NCBI RefSeq assembly: GCF_900188455.1
Contig: NZ_FZOL01000015.1
Coordinates: 62,001-126,000, forward strand
Source: Pseudomonas japonica
GTDB taxonomy: Bacteria > Pseudomonadota > Gammaproteobacteria > Pseudomonadales > Pseudomonadaceae
Direction: 5' to 3'
DNA: 64,000 nucleotides
Shown: piece by piece, positions 21,058 through 29,797 of the stretch
Position numbering within the stretch: the first letter of the stretch is position 1
Layout of the letters: each line of letters starts with the position of its first letter
Notes under the pieces: generated by a model
The model's database searches: none
What the model was told of the DNA's origin: nothing
The model's input: only the letters and a program-made list of their open reading frames with translations
Position numbers and translations under genes: made by a program

Positions 21058-22890
21058 TCAGCTCTGCTGCAAGTGACCATACAACTTGGCGTACAAACCA
21101 CCTTCGGCGATCAGTTGCAGATGGCCGCCATCCTCGGCGACATGACCACCGTCGAACACCAGCACGCGGTCGGCCTGCTTCACCGCCGACAGGCGGTGGG
21201 CGATGATCAGGGTGGTGCGGGCACTGAGGAAACGCGCCAGGGCGTGGTGCAGGTTGTATTCAGTGGCGGCATCGAGGGCCGAGGTGGCCTCGTCGAGAAT
21301 CACCACCTTGGGCTTGGCCAGAACCATCCGCGCGATCGCCAGGCGCTGGCGCTGGCCGCCGGAGAGACGCACGCCGGAACGCCCGACCACACTGTCCAGG
21401 CCTTGTGGCAGGGCGCCGATGGTTTCGTCGAGCTGGGCGATGGCCAGGGCCTGCCAGCACTCTTCATCGCTGCAGTCGCGCCCCATGGTCAGGTTGGCGC
21501 GCACGGTGTCGTTGAACAGCGCCGGGTGCTGCAGCACCACCGCGACGTTTTCGCGCAGGGTTTCCAGGCCGATTTCCTGCAGGGTCGCGCCGCCGAAACG
21601 AATGCTTCCGGCCTGGGCGCTGTAAAGGCCGAGCAGCAGTTGCACCAGGGTGCTCTTGCCGCCACCGCTGGCACCGACGATGGCCACCTTCTCGCCCGGC
21701 GCGATGGACAGGTTCAACTGGTCCAGCACCGGTTCCTCGCCGTAGCCGAAGCGCAGCCCGCGCACGTCGATGCCGACGGTGGTCTGGCCCTGGAACGGAT
21801 CGGCGCCGCCGGCGTACTGCGGTTCATCGCCACGGGCGAGCAGTTCATTGATCCGGCTCAGCGCGCCACCGGCGCCGTAGTAGGCGTACTGCAGGTTCAG
21901 CAACTGTTCCACCGGGCCGATCATGAACCACAGATAGCTGAACACCGCGAGCATCTGTCCGACGCTGAGGTCGGAAAACAGCACGGTGAGCATCGCCGCG
22001 GCGCGGAAGATATCGATACCGAACTGGAACAGCAGGCCGCTGGCGCGGTTGCTGGCATCGCTTTTCCACTGCGAGGCGATGGCGTGATTGCGCACTTCCT
22101 GGGCGCGCAGGCCGAGGCGCCCGAGGAAATAGCCCTGGCGGTTGCCAGCGCGGATCTCCTGGATCGCGTCGAGGGTCTCGGCCAGGGCCTGGGTGAAACG
22201 CGAGGTGCTGTCGTTCTCCAGCTTCTTCAGGTGCTTGACCCGCTTGCCCAGTTGTACCGTGGCGAAGATCACCAGCGGGTTGAACAGCAGGATCAGCAGG
22301 GCCAGTTGCCAGTGCATCCAGATCAGGATCGCCGCGGTGCCGGTCAGGGTCAGCACCGCCACGAGGAAGCGGCTGAGGGTTTCGCCGACGAACTTGTCGA
22401 CGGTATCCAGATCGGTCACCAGGTGGGTGGTGACCGTGCCGCTGCCGAGGCTTTCGTACTCGCTCAGGGAAATCCGCTTGAGCCGTTCGATCAGGCGGAT
22501 GCGCAGACGATAGACGATGTCCTTGGCCAGCCCGGCGAACAGCCGGGCCTGCATCACGTTGAAGACCAGCGCCGAACAGCGCAGGACCAGCGTCACCGCC
22601 AGCATCAGGCCGATATAGCCGGCCGCCACCTGCCAGTTGCCCGGAAGAAACTGGTTCATCCATTTCAGCGCGGTGTCGCCGTGGCCGAGCAGCACTTCGT
22701 CCACCAGCAGCGGCAACAGCAGCGGGATGGGCACGCTGCACAGCGCCGCCAGCACGGCAACGCCGTTGGCGATCCACAGGGCTTTCTTGTGATGCAGCGC
22801 CAGGCGGCGGATTTCCGCCCAGCTCAGACGATCGGCAGACGCCGCCGCTGGCCCGGGAACCGGGTCGGGCGAGCCTGGCAGATCAAGCAT
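21058..22890 (-). CDS. ABC transporter, fused permease and ATP-binding domains
   Basis: A 610-residue type IV half-transporter (MsbA-like exporter layout) that should work as a homodimer in the inner membrane. Six membrane helices occupy about residues 40-330. The nucleotide-binding domain has Walker A GASGGGKST, the signature LSGGQRQRLAIARM, Walker B VVILDEATSAL and the switch histidine in IIAHRLSA. The substrate is unknown. The ATG lies inside the 3' end of the DsbA-like gene (8-bp overlap), so the two are translated together. Confidence 0.88.
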   Translation of the reverse strand: MLDLPGSPDPVPGPAAASADRLSWAEIRRLALHHKKALWIANGVAVLAALCSVPIPLLLPLLVDEVLLGHGDTALKWMNQFLPGNWQVAAGYIGLMLAVTLVLRCSALVFNVMQARLFAGLAKDIVYRLRIRLIERLKRISLSEYESLGSGTVTTHLVTDLDTVDKFVGETLSRFLVAVLTLTGTAAILIWMHWQLALLILLFNPLVIFATVQLGKRVKHLKKLENDSTSRFTQALAETLDAIQEIRAGNRQGYFLGRLGLRAQEVRNHAIASQWKSDASNRASGLLFQFGIDIFRAAAMLTVLFSDLSVGQMLAVFSYLWFMIGPVEQLLNLQYAYYGAGGALSRINELLARGDEPQYAGGADPFQGQTTVGIDVRGLRFGYGEEPVLDQLNLSIAPGEKVAIVGASGGGKSTLVQLLLGLYSAQAGSIRFGGATLQEIGLETLRENVAVVLQHPALFNDTVRANLTMGRDCSDEECWQALAIAQLDETIGALPQGLDSVVGRSGVRLSGGQRQRLAIARMVLAKPKVVILDEATSALDAATEYNLHHALARFLSARTTLIIAHRLSAVKQADRVLVFDGGHVAEDGGHLQLIAEGGLYAKLYGHLQQS

Positions 22891-23515
22891 AGGCGGCGCG
22901 CTCCAGCCAGCGACCGAGCAGCGGTTCGAGGGATTCCAGCGCCTGATAGCCGTTGGTCAGCAGGGCCAGCTGGCCGTTGCGTTCGGCCAGCAGCGTGGGG
23001 AAGCCGGCGATGCCCAGGTCCTGAACCCAGGTGAAATCGGCGGCGGTCGCGCTGCGCTGGTCGGCACTGGTGAAGGCCGCGGCGAAGGCGGCGCGGTCGA
23101 AACCGGCCTGCTCCGCCAGGTTGACCAGGGTCGGTGCCAGGGTGACATCCTCGGCGCGCTGGTAGAACGCCTGCTGGATCAGCACCAGCAGCGTCCACAC
23201 CTTGTCGGCGTCGAGGCTGCGCGCGGTGACCAGGGCACGGCAGGCCGGCTCGGTGTCATAGACGAAACTGTCGGGCATGGCGCCCTCGAACTGGAACGTC
23301 TGGCCGGTGGCCTGGTTGACCGCCTGCCAGTGCTCGAGAATGTAGCGCCGGGTCGAGGCATCCAGCGCCGAGCTGCCGCTGCGCAGACCACCCACCACCA
23401 GACGGGTTTCCACACCCGCCTGCCGGGCCTGGTCGATCAGGGCCGCGGCCACCGGCGCGAACCCCCAGCACCAGGAACACATGGGGTCCATGACGTAAAG
23501 CAGGCGAGCGCTCAT
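22883..23515 (-). CDS. DsbA-family thioredoxin-fold protein
   Basis: A 210-residue protein with the redox motif CSWC in MDPMCSWCWGFAP at about residues 13-16 and a likely cis-proline loop GFPTLLAE near the C-terminus, as in the FrnE-like cytoplasmic DsbA subfamily. No signal peptide is seen, so it probably acts in the cytoplasm. Its 3' end overlaps the ABC exporter by 8 bp and its start is 3 bp from the end of trhO, so trhO, this gene and the exporter form one leftward unit. The partner substrate is unknown. Confidence 0.85.
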   Translation of the reverse strand: MSARLLYVMDPMCSWCWGFAPVAAALIDQARQAGVETRLVVGGLRSGSSALDASTRRYILEHWQAVNQATGQTFQFEGAMPDSFVYDTEPACRALVTARSLDADKVWTLLVLIQQAFYQRAEDVTLAPTLVNLAEQAGFDRAAFAAAFTSADQRSATAADFTWVQDLGIAGFPTLLAERNGQLALLTNGYQALESLEPLLGRWLERAAYA

Positions 23516-23518
23516 GCA

Positions 23519-24454
23519 TCACACCTCGGCTTTGCGGTAGTTGAATCCGATCGGGTGTGGCTGGTTGCGGGCCTTGGCCAGTTCGATCTGCTTCTGCCGG
23601 TCGATGGCGCTACGCCGGGTCTTCTCGCTCAGGCTGTCCCAGCAATGCGGGCAGCTGACGCCTGGCGAATAGTGCTCGGAGGCCCGGTCCTCGACACTGA
23701 CCGGATGGCGGCAAGCGTGGCACTGATCGAAATCGCCTTCACTGAGGTCGTGACGCACGGTGACCCGGTTGTCGAAGACGAAGCAGTCGCCCTCCCACTT
23801 GCTCTGATCCTGAGGAACCTCTTCAAGATATTTCAGGATCCCGCCCTTAAGATGATAGACGGCTTCGAAACCCTCGCCGAGCATGTAGCTGGAGGCTTTC
23901 TCGCAGCGGATGCCGCCCGTGCAGAACATGGCGACCTTCTTGTGCCGCGCCGGGTCGAAGTTGGCCTTGATGTAGTCGGGGAACTCGCGGAAGGAGGTGG
24001 TCTTGGGGTCGATGGCGCCCTCGAAGGTGCCGATGGCCACTTCGTAGTCGTTGCGGGTATCGATCAGCAGTACTTCCGGGTCGCTGATCAGGGCGTTCCA
24101 GTCCTGCGGCTCGACGTAGGTCCCGACCGCCTTGTTCGGGTCCACACCCGGTACGCCGAGGGTGACGATCTCTTTCTTCAGCTTGACCTTGGTGCGATAG
24201 AACGGCTGCTCGTCGCAGTAGGACTCCTTGTGGTCGACATCCACCAGGCGCGGATCGTTGCGCAGCCAGGCGAGCAGGCCGTCGATGCCTTCGCGGGCGG
24301 CGGAAACCGTGCCGTTGATACCTTCCTCGGCCAGCAGCAGGGTGCCTTTGACGCCATTGGCTTCCATGCAGGCCAGCAGCGGCTCGCGCAGTTCGACGTA
24401 GTCTTCCAGGGTGACGAACTTGTACAGCGCCGCCACGACGATGGATTGGGTCAT
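23519..24454 (-). CDS. trhO: tRNA uridine(34) hydroxylase TrhO (rhodanese family)
   Basis: A 311-residue protein of the YceA/TrhO family, which forms 5-hydroxyuridine at position 34 of tRNA using O2. The N-terminal acylphosphatase-like region (VVAALYKFVTLEDY) is followed by a rhodanese domain with the catalytic cysteine in MFCTGGIRCEKASSYM, then a cysteine-rich tail (CHACRHPV, CPHCWD) that may bind metal. The start at MTQSIVVAALY was chosen from the family N-terminus and the GAGAGTT upstream; longer open frame is unlikely. Confidence 0.93.
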   Translation of the reverse strand: MTQSIVVAALYKFVTLEDYVELREPLLACMEANGVKGTLLLAEEGINGTVSAAREGIDGLLAWLRNDPRLVDVDHKESYCDEQPFYRTKVKLKKEIVTLGVPGVDPNKAVGTYVEPQDWNALISDPEVLLIDTRNDYEVAIGTFEGAIDPKTTSFREFPDYIKANFDPARHKKVAMFCTGGIRCEKASSYMLGEGFEAVYHLKGGILKYLEEVPQDQSKWEGDCFVFDNRVTVRHDLSEGDFDQCHACRHPVSVEDRASEHYSPGVSCPHCWDSLSEKTRRSAIDRQKQIELAKARNQPHPIGFNYRKAEV

Positions 24455-24568
24455 GCTTGCAACTCTCCAGTGGTCACCCTCGCAAAGGGCGGACCGGGTC
24501 AGAAATACAAATAAAAACGCGCCGACAAGCGGCGCGGTGGCGGATTCTAGCAAAAACCGACGGTGAAA

Positions 24569-24868
24569 TCAGTGCCTGCTGCCTCCGGCGCAGGTCGGCG
24601 AAGCCGGCGCGGCGCCGGTCTGTTCCCATTCCCGCGGGGTGTAGGTGTGCAGCGCCAGGGCGTGGAACTGCCCCATCAGGTCGCCGAGGGTGGCGTAGAC
24701 CTTCTGGTGACGCTTGACGCTGTTCAGGCCCTCGAACTGCTCGCTGACCAGCACCGCCTTGTAGTGGGTTTCCACGCCACGGCTGTGCATGTGGCTCTCG
24801 TCCAGAACCTGCAGGTGCACGGGCGCCAGCGCGCCCAGGCTCTGTTCGATCTTCTGTTGCATCGACAT
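24569..24868 (-). CDS. BolA-family protein
   Basis: A 99-residue protein with the BolA fold: the conserved ESHMHSRG near residue 24 and the helix-turn ALHTYTPREWE near residue 72. BolA proteins pair with monothiol glutaredoxins through an Fe-S cluster; some bind DNA (family knowledge). The C-terminal tail (APASPTCAGGSRH) is short and probably disordered. It follows the DUF2059 gene by 12 bp in the same direction, so they are likely co-transcribed. Confidence 0.9.
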   Translation of the reverse strand: MSMQQKIEQSLGALAPVHLQVLDESHMHSRGVETHYKAVLVSEQFEGLNSVKRHQKVYATLGDLMGQFHALALHTYTPREWEQTGAAPASPTCAGGSRH

Positions 24869-24880
24869 CGGCGACTCCGC

Positions 24881-25408
24881 TTACGGCTTCTTGGCCGGAG
24901 CGGCGGCTTTGCCGGCGTTCGGGTCCAGTTCGTTGGTCATGTCGGCCAGCAGCTTGTTGACCACCGGTACCGCGCCTTCCAGCTTCTGCTGGGTCAGCTG
25001 GGCCGACTGCTGGGTGACGCGCGGCATGGTTTCCAGGACTTTCTTGCCCAGTGGCGACTGATAGAAGGCCACCAGGTCCTTCAGTTCCTGCTCGCTGAAA
25101 GCACTGGTGTAGAGCTTGATCATGTCCGGCTTGAGCTTGTTCCAGCCGATGTTGTTGTCCAGGGCGGCGTTGGCCTTGGCCTGGTAGCTGTCGAGCACGG
25201 CTTTCTTCGAGGCCGGGGCCTTGGTCTGCTCGAAACGCTGGGCGAACATCTGCTGCACTTGACCGTAGACCGGCGCTGGAAGCTTGTCGGCGTGGGCGAG
25301 CAGGAGGAATTTTTCAGCGGCAGCCTCATGGCTGGCACCGGCGGCGAATACCTGGCCAGTGGCGCAGACCAGCGCAACAGCCGTGCAGAGGGCGCGGAGA
25401 CGGGTCAT
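24881..25408 (-). CDS. DUF2059 periplasmic protein
   Basis: A 175-residue secreted protein. A signal peptide of about 22 residues (MTRLRALCTAVALVCATGQVFA) is followed by an alpha-helical DUF2059 domain with the typical SAFSEQELKDLVAFYQSPLGKKVL segment near residue 105. The C-terminus is Ala/Pro/Lys rich. The function of the family is unknown. It is divergent from fumC across a 162-bp promoter region. Confidence 0.88.
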   Translation of the reverse strand: MTRLRALCTAVALVCATGQVFAAGASHEAAAEKFLLLAHADKLPAPVYGQVQQMFAQRFEQTKAPASKKAVLDSYQAKANAALDNNIGWNKLKPDMIKLYTSAFSEQELKDLVAFYQSPLGKKVLETMPRVTQQSAQLTQQKLEGAVPVVNKLLADMTNELDPNAGKAAAPAKKP

Positions 25409-25570
25409 CGGTGTTCCTTAAAAGAGTAAGTGAGTGTTTCCAGCGTAGAGCATTCTGCGCCGAGGGACGCAACCGCTCAATAGGACGAGTGGGCTATGGA
25501 ACCGGCCTTTGGAATCGGCACCTAAACTGTCTGGTCAAACCTGGCATCTTGCATAAGGAGTGGGTAGCAC

Positions 25571-26965
25571 ATGAGCCGCATCGAAACTGACAGCTTGGGA
25601 CCCGTGGAAGTTCCGGACCAGGTCTACTGGGGCGCGCAGACGCAGCGCTCGCTGATCAACTTCGCCATCGGCAAGGAACGCATGCCGCTGGCGGTCCTGC
25701 ACGCGCTGGCCCTGGTGAAGAAAGCCGCCGCCCGGGTCAACGACCGCAACGGCGACCTCCCCGCCAACATCGCCCGCCTGATCGAGCAGGCCGCCGACGA
25801 AGTGCTCGACGGCGAGCACGACGACCAGTTCCCGCTGGTGGTCTGGCAGACCGGCAGCGGCACCCAGAGCAACATGAACGTCAACGAGGTGATCGCCGGT
25901 CGTGCCAACGAACTGGCCGGCAAGGGACGTGGCGGCAAGGACCCGGTGCACCCCAACGATCACGTCAACCGCTCGCAGAGTTCCAACGACTGCTTCCCCA
26001 CCGCCATGCACATCGCCGCCGCCCAGGCCGTGCAGGAACACTTGCTGCCGGCCATCACCGAACTGTCCTCGGGCCTGGCCGAGCTGTCGGCGCGGCACAC
26101 GCACCTGGTCAAGACCGGGCGCACGCACATGATGGACGCCACGCCGATCACCTTCGGCCAGGAGGTTTCCGCCTGGGTCGCCCAGCTCGACTATGCCCAG
26201 CGCGCCATTCGCGCCACGCTGCCGGCGGTATGCGAGCTGGCCCAGGGCGGGACCGCGGTGGGCACCGGGCTGAACGCGCCGCATGGTTTCGCCGAGGCCA
26301 TCGCGGCGGAGTTGGCGGCCTTGTCCGGGCTACCGTTCGTCACCGCGCCGAACAAATTCGCCGCCCTGGCCGGACACGAACCGCTGACCAGCCTCGCCGG
26401 CGCCCTGAAAACCCTGGCGGTGGCCCTGATGAAGATCGCCAACGACCTGCGCCTGCTCGGCTCCGGCCCCCGCGCGGGCCTGGCCGAAGTGCGTCTGCCG
26501 GCCAACGAGCCGGGCAGTTCGATCATGCCCGGCAAGGTCAACCCGACCCAGTGCGAAGCCCTGTCGATGCTGGCCTGCCAGGTACTGGGCAACGACACCG
26601 CGATCAGCTTCGCGGCGAGCCAGGGACATCTGCAGTTGAACGTGTTCAAGCCGGTGATCATCCACAACCTGCTGCAATCGATCGAATTGCTCGCCGATGG
26701 CTGCCGCAACTTCCAGCAGCACTGCGTCGCCGGCATCGAGCCGGATCCGCAGCAGATGGCCGCGCACCTGGAACGCGGGCTGATGCTGGTGACCGCGCTG
26801 AACCCGCATATCGGCTACGACAAGGCGGCGGAAATCGCCAAGAAGGCCTACTCGGAAGGCACCACCCTGCGCGAGGCGGCGCTGACCCTGGGTTACCTGA
26901 CCGACGCCCAGTTCGACCAGTGGGTGCGCCCCGAACAGATGCTCGAAGCGGGCGGCAAGGGCTGA
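25571..26965 (+). CDS. fumC: Class II fumarate hydratase
   Basis: A 464-residue iron-independent fumarase of the TCA cycle. The superfamily signature GSSIMPGKVNPTQCE is at about residue 316, with SSNDCFPTAMH and GRTHMMDATP earlier. AAGGAG lies upstream of the ATG. It stands alone between DUF2059 and a convergent transporter; in P. aeruginosa a FumC is tied to iron and superoxide regulation, but no Fur box was clear here. Confidence 0.97.
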   Translation: MSRIETDSLGPVEVPDQVYWGAQTQRSLINFAIGKERMPLAVLHALALVKKAAARVNDRNGDLPANIARLIEQAADEVLDGEHDDQFPLVVWQTGSGTQSNMNVNEVIAGRANELAGKGRGGKDPVHPNDHVNRSQSSNDCFPTAMHIAAAQAVQEHLLPAITELSSGLAELSARHTHLVKTGRTHMMDATPITFGQEVSAWVAQLDYAQRAIRATLPAVCELAQGGTAVGTGLNAPHGFAEAIAAELAALSGLPFVTAPNKFAALAGHEPLTSLAGALKTLAVALMKIANDLRLLGSGPRAGLAEVRLPANEPGSSIMPGKVNPTQCEALSMLACQVLGNDTAISFAASQGHLQLNVFKPVIIHNLLQSIELLADGCRNFQQHCVAGIEPDPQQMAAHLERGLMLVTALNPHIGYDKAAEIAKKAYSEGTTLREAALTLGYLTDAQFDQWVRPEQMLEAGGKG

Positions 26966-26966
26966 G

Positions 26967-27923
26967 TCAGCCGGCCAGGCGTGCGCGCCTGGCCTTCCAG
27001 CCGGCGCTGAGCGAAGGGCCCAGCGCGGTCAGCGCCGAGCCCAGCACCACCACCAGCGCGCCGAAATAGCCCAGGCCGTTGATCTGTTCGGCCATCACGA
27101 CGTCCGGCCACAGCCAGGCGGCCAGGGCGACGGCGACGAAGGTCACCAGCGGCGTGATCGCCAGGGTCGCGCTGACCCGCGAGGCTTCCCAATGCGCCAG
27201 TGCTTCGGCGAACGCCCCGTAGGCCACCAGGGTGTTCAGGCAACAGGCCAGCAGCAGCCAACCCTGCAGCGCACTCAGTTGCAGCACCTCCAGCGGCTGC
27301 GCCCAGGGTGTCAGCAACAGGGCGCAGAACAGATAGATCACCATCATCACCTGCATCGAGTTCCATACCGTCAGCAACTGCTTCTGGCCCAGGGCATAGA
27401 ACACCCAGACCAACGAGGCCAGGAGGATCACCAGCACCCCGGTGGTGTAAGCACTCAGCGAGGTGAGCAGCTCTTGCAGACGCTGATTGAAAAACAGGCC
27501 GAATCCCGCCAGCAGCAGCGCCAGGCCAATGCCCTGGGTGAAGCTGAAACGCTCCTTGAACACCAGCACGCTGCCCACCAGCAACAGCACCGGGCCGACC
27601 TGCACCACCAGTTGCGCGGTGCCGGCGCTGACCAGCTTGAGGCCGACCAGGTAGAGCACGTAGTTGCCCACCAGGCCCAGGGTGCAGATCGCCACCAGGC
27701 CTTTGCCGCGCCGCCCCAGTGGCGCGAACGACGGCAGCCGACGGGTTGCCGCCAGCCAGGCGAACAACAGGCTGCCGGAGACCAGCAGGCGGTACCAGGT
27801 GACGGTGATCGGGTCCATGACCTGCAACACCTGCTTCAACTTGACCGGCAGGATGCCCCACAGCACGGCGGTCAACAGCGCGAGAAACAGCCCGTACGCC
27901 CAGCGTCCGGAGGTGGTATGCAT
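26967..27923 (-). CDS. EamA/DMT-family transporter
   Basis: A 318-residue inner membrane protein with about ten hydrophobic helices in two repeated EamA halves. The start MHTTSGRWAYGLFLALLTAVLWGILPVKLKQVL is typical of drug/metabolite exporters, and the second half begins around residue 150. The substrate is unknown. It converges with fumC, with the stop codons one base apart, and no terminator is visible between them. Confidence 0.88.
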   Translation of the reverse strand: MHTTSGRWAYGLFLALLTAVLWGILPVKLKQVLQVMDPITVTWYRLLVSGSLLFAWLAATRRLPSFAPLGRRGKGLVAICTLGLVGNYVLYLVGLKLVSAGTAQLVVQVGPVLLLVGSVLVFKERFSFTQGIGLALLLAGFGLFFNQRLQELLTSLSAYTTGVLVILLASLVWVFYALGQKQLLTVWNSMQVMMVIYLFCALLLTPWAQPLEVLQLSALQGWLLLACCLNTLVAYGAFAEALAHWEASRVSATLAITPLVTFVAVALAAWLWPDVVMAEQINGLGYFGALVVVLGSALTALGPSLSAGWKARRARLAG

Positions 27924-28039
27924 GACGGCCTCGATAATCCCGGGGTGGTGGTTGGGTGGAGTCTAGGGGGTAGGAAAGGGATTACACAGTGACAGTTGGG
28001 GAATAACTGTGCTGGTCTGGCAGCGACATGGAGATGATC

Positions 28040-28167
28040 GGGACCGCTGTGCGGTCCTTCGCGGTGGTTCGTCACACGACAAGCCACGCTCCTACGGGAA
28101 CGCGCACCGCCGTAGGAGCGTGGCTTGTCGTGTGACGAACCACCGCGAAGGGCCGCACAGCGGCCCC
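28040..28167. repeat. Paired REP palindrome (type A)
   Basis: Two REP-like elements in opposite orientation, 28040-28097 and 28110-28167, nearly perfect reverse complements separated by about 12 bp. Each has a GGACCGCTGTGCGGTCC-type stem and the core GTGGTTCGTCACACGACAAG, then CGCTCCTAC. The same type recurs at 37178, 47313 and 62564. It lies just downstream of the pap stop codon and may stabilise or terminate that transcript. Confidence 0.9.
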
Positions 28168-28178
28168 AGATCCAACGC

Positions 28179-29672
28179 TTATTTCTTGTGCTTGCTGAAC
28201 GCCGCCTCCAGCGCCTCGTTGATGGTGCGCAAGACCTTGATCCGCGCCCAGCGCTTGTCATTGGCCTCCACCAGGGTCCACGGCGCGATCTCGGTGCTGG
28301 TGCGGTCGACCATGTCGCCCACGGCGCGGGCGTACAGGTCCCACTTGTCGCGGTTGCGCCAGTCTTCCTCGGTGATCTTGAAGCGCTTGAACGGAATCTC
28401 CTCGCGCTCCTGGAAACGCTCCAGCTGGGTCTGCTGGTCGATCGCCAGCCAGAACTTGACCACCACCACGCCGGCGTTGCTCAGTTGCTCCTCGAAGTCG
28501 TTGATCTCGCCATAGGCCCGCATCCAGTCGGCAGGCGAGCAGAACCCCTCGACCCGCTCGACCAGCACCCGGCCGTACCAGGAACGGTCGAAGATGGTGA
28601 AGGTGCCGCGTCCCGGAATATGTCGCCAGAACCGCCACAGGTAAGGCTGCGCACGCTCTTCCTCGGTCGGCGCGGCGATCGGCACGATACGGTACTGACG
28701 CGGGTCCAGCGCCGCCGCGACCCGACGGATCGCCCCGCCCTTGCCCGCCGCGTCGTTGCCTTCGAATACCGCCACCAGGGCGTGCTGCTTCATGCGTTTG
28801 TCGCGCAGCAGACCGGCCAGGCGCGCCTGCTCCCTGAGCAGTTGCTTCTCGTAGTCCTGCTTGTCCAGGTGCACGCTGAGGTCGAGCGCCTCGAGCAGGC
28901 TGAGCTTGTCGATGCTTTCGCCCAACGGCGCGATCGGGGTCGGCGCCTTGATGTTGCCCTCGGCCTTAAGGGCGTTCTGCAGGCCTTCGAGCAGGATCTT
29001 GCCGACCGCCAGGCTGCGGTAGTACGGGTCGGCCCCCTCGATCACATGCCAGGGCGCGTAATCGCGGCTGGTGCGGCGCAACACGCGCTCGCCGAAGCGC
29101 ACGAAACGGTCGTAGGTCTGCGACTGCTCCCAGTCCAGCGGGCTGATCCGCCAGCGGTGCACCGGGTCTTTTTTCAGGGTCTTGAGCCGGGCCTTCATCT
29201 GTTTCTTGGACAGGTGGAACCAGAACTTGAAGATCAGCGCGCCTTCATCGCAGAGCATCTGCTCCAGGCGCTCGGCGCCGCTGATGGCCTGGTCCAGCAC
29301 GGCGTCCTTGAACCGACCATGGACCCTGCCCTGCAGCATCTGGCTGTACCAGTTGCCGAAGAACACGCCCATGCGGCCCTTGGCCGGCAGCGCACGCCAG
29401 TAGCGCCAGGCCGGCGGATGGGCCAGTTCCTCGTCGCTCTGCTGGTCGAAGGTACGCACTTCGATCAGACGCGGGTCCATCCATTCGCTCAGCAGCTTGA
29501 CCGTCTCGCCCTTGCCCGCGCCCTCGATGCCGTTGATCAGCACGATCACCGGGAAGCGCGCCTGCTGCTTGAGTTCGAACTGGGCTTCGAGCAAGGCCTC
29601 GCGCAGGGCGGGCACCTCGGCTTCGTAGGTTTCTTTGTCGATCGAGTGACCGATTTCAGCGGATTCGAACAT
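28179..29672 (-). CDS. pap: Polyphosphate:AMP phosphotransferase (class II PPK2)
   Basis: A 497-residue tandem PPK2 protein that makes ADP from AMP using polyphosphate. Both PPK2 domains are present: the first has the P-loop GIEGAGKGET at about residue 50, the second FEGNDAAGKGGA near 305, followed by lid regions (QPYLWRFWRHIPGRG). In P. aeruginosa and Acinetobacter the two-domain class is the AMP-specific enzyme, with activity mainly in the second domain (family knowledge). It is divergent from mnmC. The 3' end is 11 bp from a REP pair. Confidence 0.93.
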   Translation of the reverse strand: MFESAEIGHSIDKETYEAEVPALREALLEAQFELKQQARFPVIVLINGIEGAGKGETVKLLSEWMDPRLIEVRTFDQQSDEELAHPPAWRYWRALPAKGRMGVFFGNWYSQMLQGRVHGRFKDAVLDQAISGAERLEQMLCDEGALIFKFWFHLSKKQMKARLKTLKKDPVHRWRISPLDWEQSQTYDRFVRFGERVLRRTSRDYAPWHVIEGADPYYRSLAVGKILLEGLQNALKAEGNIKAPTPIAPLGESIDKLSLLEALDLSVHLDKQDYEKQLLREQARLAGLLRDKRMKQHALVAVFEGNDAAGKGGAIRRVAAALDPRQYRIVPIAAPTEEERAQPYLWRFWRHIPGRGTFTIFDRSWYGRVLVERVEGFCSPADWMRAYGEINDFEEQLSNAGVVVVKFWLAIDQQTQLERFQEREEIPFKRFKITEEDWRNRDKWDLYARAVGDMVDRTSTEIAPWTLVEANDKRWARIKVLRTINEALEAAFSKHKK

Positions 29673-29797
29673 ACCAGGCTCCCTTCTTGGATAAGCAAGA
29701 CTAGCGGATTGCCACTGCTTTTGTCCGGGTTGCGCCAGATCAAACAGCGCTCCGGCGATCAGCTAGAATGGCCGATCCGCTGTTGCCGAGCCCTTTC

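Noticed and set aside
18689..21076. 795-residue open frame antisense to the GGDEF/EAL gene
   Set aside because: High GC with strong third-position bias creates long antisense frames. The leftward frame has clear GGDEF and EAL motifs, so this one is a shadow.
25520..25560. Sigma-54-like sequence TGGCATCTTGCAT before fumC
   Set aside because: The spacing between the GG and GC elements is about four bases too short for a sigma-54 promoter.
28040..28167. CRISPR-like repeat arrangement
   Set aside because: There are only two elements, in opposite orientation and with internal palindromes, and no cas genes; this is a REP pair.
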